This document shows, in pieces, positions 6,353 to 6,832 of a DNA stretch of 6,832 nucleotides. The stretch's first letter is position 1, and every line of letters starts with the position of its first letter. The stretch is from Desulfobacterales bacterium C00003106 (GTDB lineage Bacteria > Desulfobacterota > Desulfobacteria > Desulfobacterales > C00003106). The translations under genes were made by a program, and so were the position numbers. The stretch covers positions 1 to 6,832 of the forward strand of contig MAXM01000360.1 of NCBI GenBank assembly GCA_001751015.1. Direction: 5' to 3'. Below the pieces are notes generated by a model. It was given only the letters and a program-made list of their open reading frames with translations, did not search any database and was not told the origin of the DNA.

Positions 6353-6622
6353 TCAAAAACCGCCGAGCTGTTGGCGATCAGGCGCAGCGCCTTGTTCTCC
6401 GGCGGTATCAAGTGCGAGAGGGGTCAAAGTAAAAACACGAGCGAGTCGACCTGCTTTGTGCAAATCCCCTCTACGAAGAGCATCTCGCACATCATCAAGC
6501 TTCAATGCATCATCAAGGGACAAATAAGGCGACCAACCTTCATCAGTATCAATCAGTTCGATTTCAACTTCGGCCACATATTGTCCTTCGTGTACTAATT
6601 TTTTATGTTGTCTCTTCCTCAT
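6353..6622 (-). CDS. small protein, probable partner (antitoxin-like) of the DUF4258 gene
   Basis: The 89-residue product begins MRKRQHKKLVHEGQYVAEVEIELI and continues with DEGWSPYLSLDDALKLDDVRDALRRGDL and ARVFTLTPLA. I recall uncharacterised small proteins of this type (about 70-75 residues) encoded beside small toxin-like genes, but I know no named family with certainty. Residues 15-25 look like a beta strand and residues 36-62 are acidic then basic helix, so a strand-helix fold is likely. No HTH or zinc motif is visible. Its ATG overlaps the stop of the upstream DUF4258 gene (ATGA) and has a strong AAGGAG site, so the two are translationally coupled. Residues 71-89 (LDTAGEQGAAPDRQQLGGF) look unlike the rest and probably arise from read-through past the usual family end, perhaps by a rearrangement. 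The antitoxin role is inferred from the gene pairing only. Confidence 0.75.
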   Translation of the reverse strand: MRKRQHKKLVHEGQYVAEVEIELIDTDEGWSPYLSLDDALKLDDVRDALRRGDLHKAGRLARVFTLTPLALDTAGEQGAAPDRQQLGGF

Positions 6623-6832
6623 GACATTCTCCTTATGAAATCACTTGACCATTTGGCTGGATCCGGCCTGTATGCAGTAACCAAAACAGCTGGCGACCTG
6701 GCGCCTTTGGGAATTCCCCATACCACATGGATCGGATTAATCTCAGAATCTTTCTGTAACACTAATACACATGGTCCTTTTATGTAGTCAGGATAATCAT
6801 CAATTACTATGGCTTCCTTAATACCGAAATAC
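6619..6832 (-). CDS. DUF4258 protein, toxin-like, C-terminal 70 residues (start beyond the window)
   Basis: Reading the - strand from the window edge, an open frame of 70 codons ends at TGA (6619-6621). It contains the DUF4258 hallmarks in order: FGIKEAIVIDDYPDY (the helix leading to the D-Y-P motif), CVLVLQ, INPIHVVWGI (the R/N-P-I-H-V-V strand with its conserved His) and VLVTAYRPDPAKW (the T-x-Y-R-P-D-x-x-x-W motif), then a short basic tail. DUF4258 proteins are related to RelE/BECR-fold ribonuclease toxins, so an mRNA- or RNA-cleaving toxin is plausible; the His and the Tyr-Arg motif are the likely active-site residues. The gene comes first and its partner second, with a 4-base overlap, an order seen in several DUF4258 pairs. 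The N-terminal third lies outside the window, so completeness cannot be judged. Family call good, activity inferred. Confidence 0.8.
   Translation of the reverse strand, partial: YFGIKEAIVIDDYPDYIKGPCVLVLQKDSEINPIHVVWGIPKGARSPAVLVTAYRPDPAKWSSDFIRRMS
6629..6634 (-). promoter_or_regulatory. ribosome binding site inside the DUF4258 gene for its partner
   Basis: AAGGAG on the - strand ends 6 bases before the ATG at 6622 and lies inside the last codons of the DUF4258 frame. This is a strong site and would ensure good translation of the downstream antitoxin-like protein. Confidence 0.7.

Overview
The window looks like a piece of a Gram-negative bacterial chromosome. An RND (AcrB-type) inner-membrane pump implies an outer membrane. 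The paired secreted YidD-like and TPR proteins, and the style of the integrase fragment, remind me of Desulfobacterota (the former Deltaproteobacteria), but I cannot prove this from the sequence alone. Nothing here is a core housekeeping cluster. The window reads as accessory DNA with relics of mobile elements at the left end and a toxin-antitoxin-like pair at the right.

Left part (1-1903, + strand): the first 262 bases are an internal piece of an integron-type tyrosine recombinase gene. It stops abruptly at a 173-bp fold-back element (263-435) with long, nearly perfect inverted arms, like a MITE or an IS remnant. Then come two tightly spaced + strand genes. The first (488-913) encodes a YidD-family protein carrying a signal peptide and a C-terminal extension. 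The second (935-1903) encodes an exported TPR protein with a C-terminal membrane region. They look like a two-gene unit acting at the cell envelope.

Middle and right part (2010-6832, - strand): read in the direction of transcription (right to left), the order is the 3' part of a DUF4258 gene (toxin-like), a small overlapping gene that is probably its partner, a complete L-lactate dehydrogenase gene, and a 1066-residue RND efflux permease gene without an adaptor or outer-membrane channel gene next to it. The toxin-like and partner genes overlap by ATGA and are surely co-transcribed. The lactate dehydrogenase and permease genes are about 74 bp apart and may or may not share a transcript, since a weak hairpin with a T-run lies between them.

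The + strand and - strand blocks converge at 1904-2009, a short spacer with small repeats and a weak hairpin. I see no rRNA, tRNA or CRISPR array. The most interesting points are the secreted YidD/TPR pair, the DUF4258 gene with an unusual partner in place of the common zinc-finger or HTH antitoxin, and the inverted-repeat element that ends the integrase gene.
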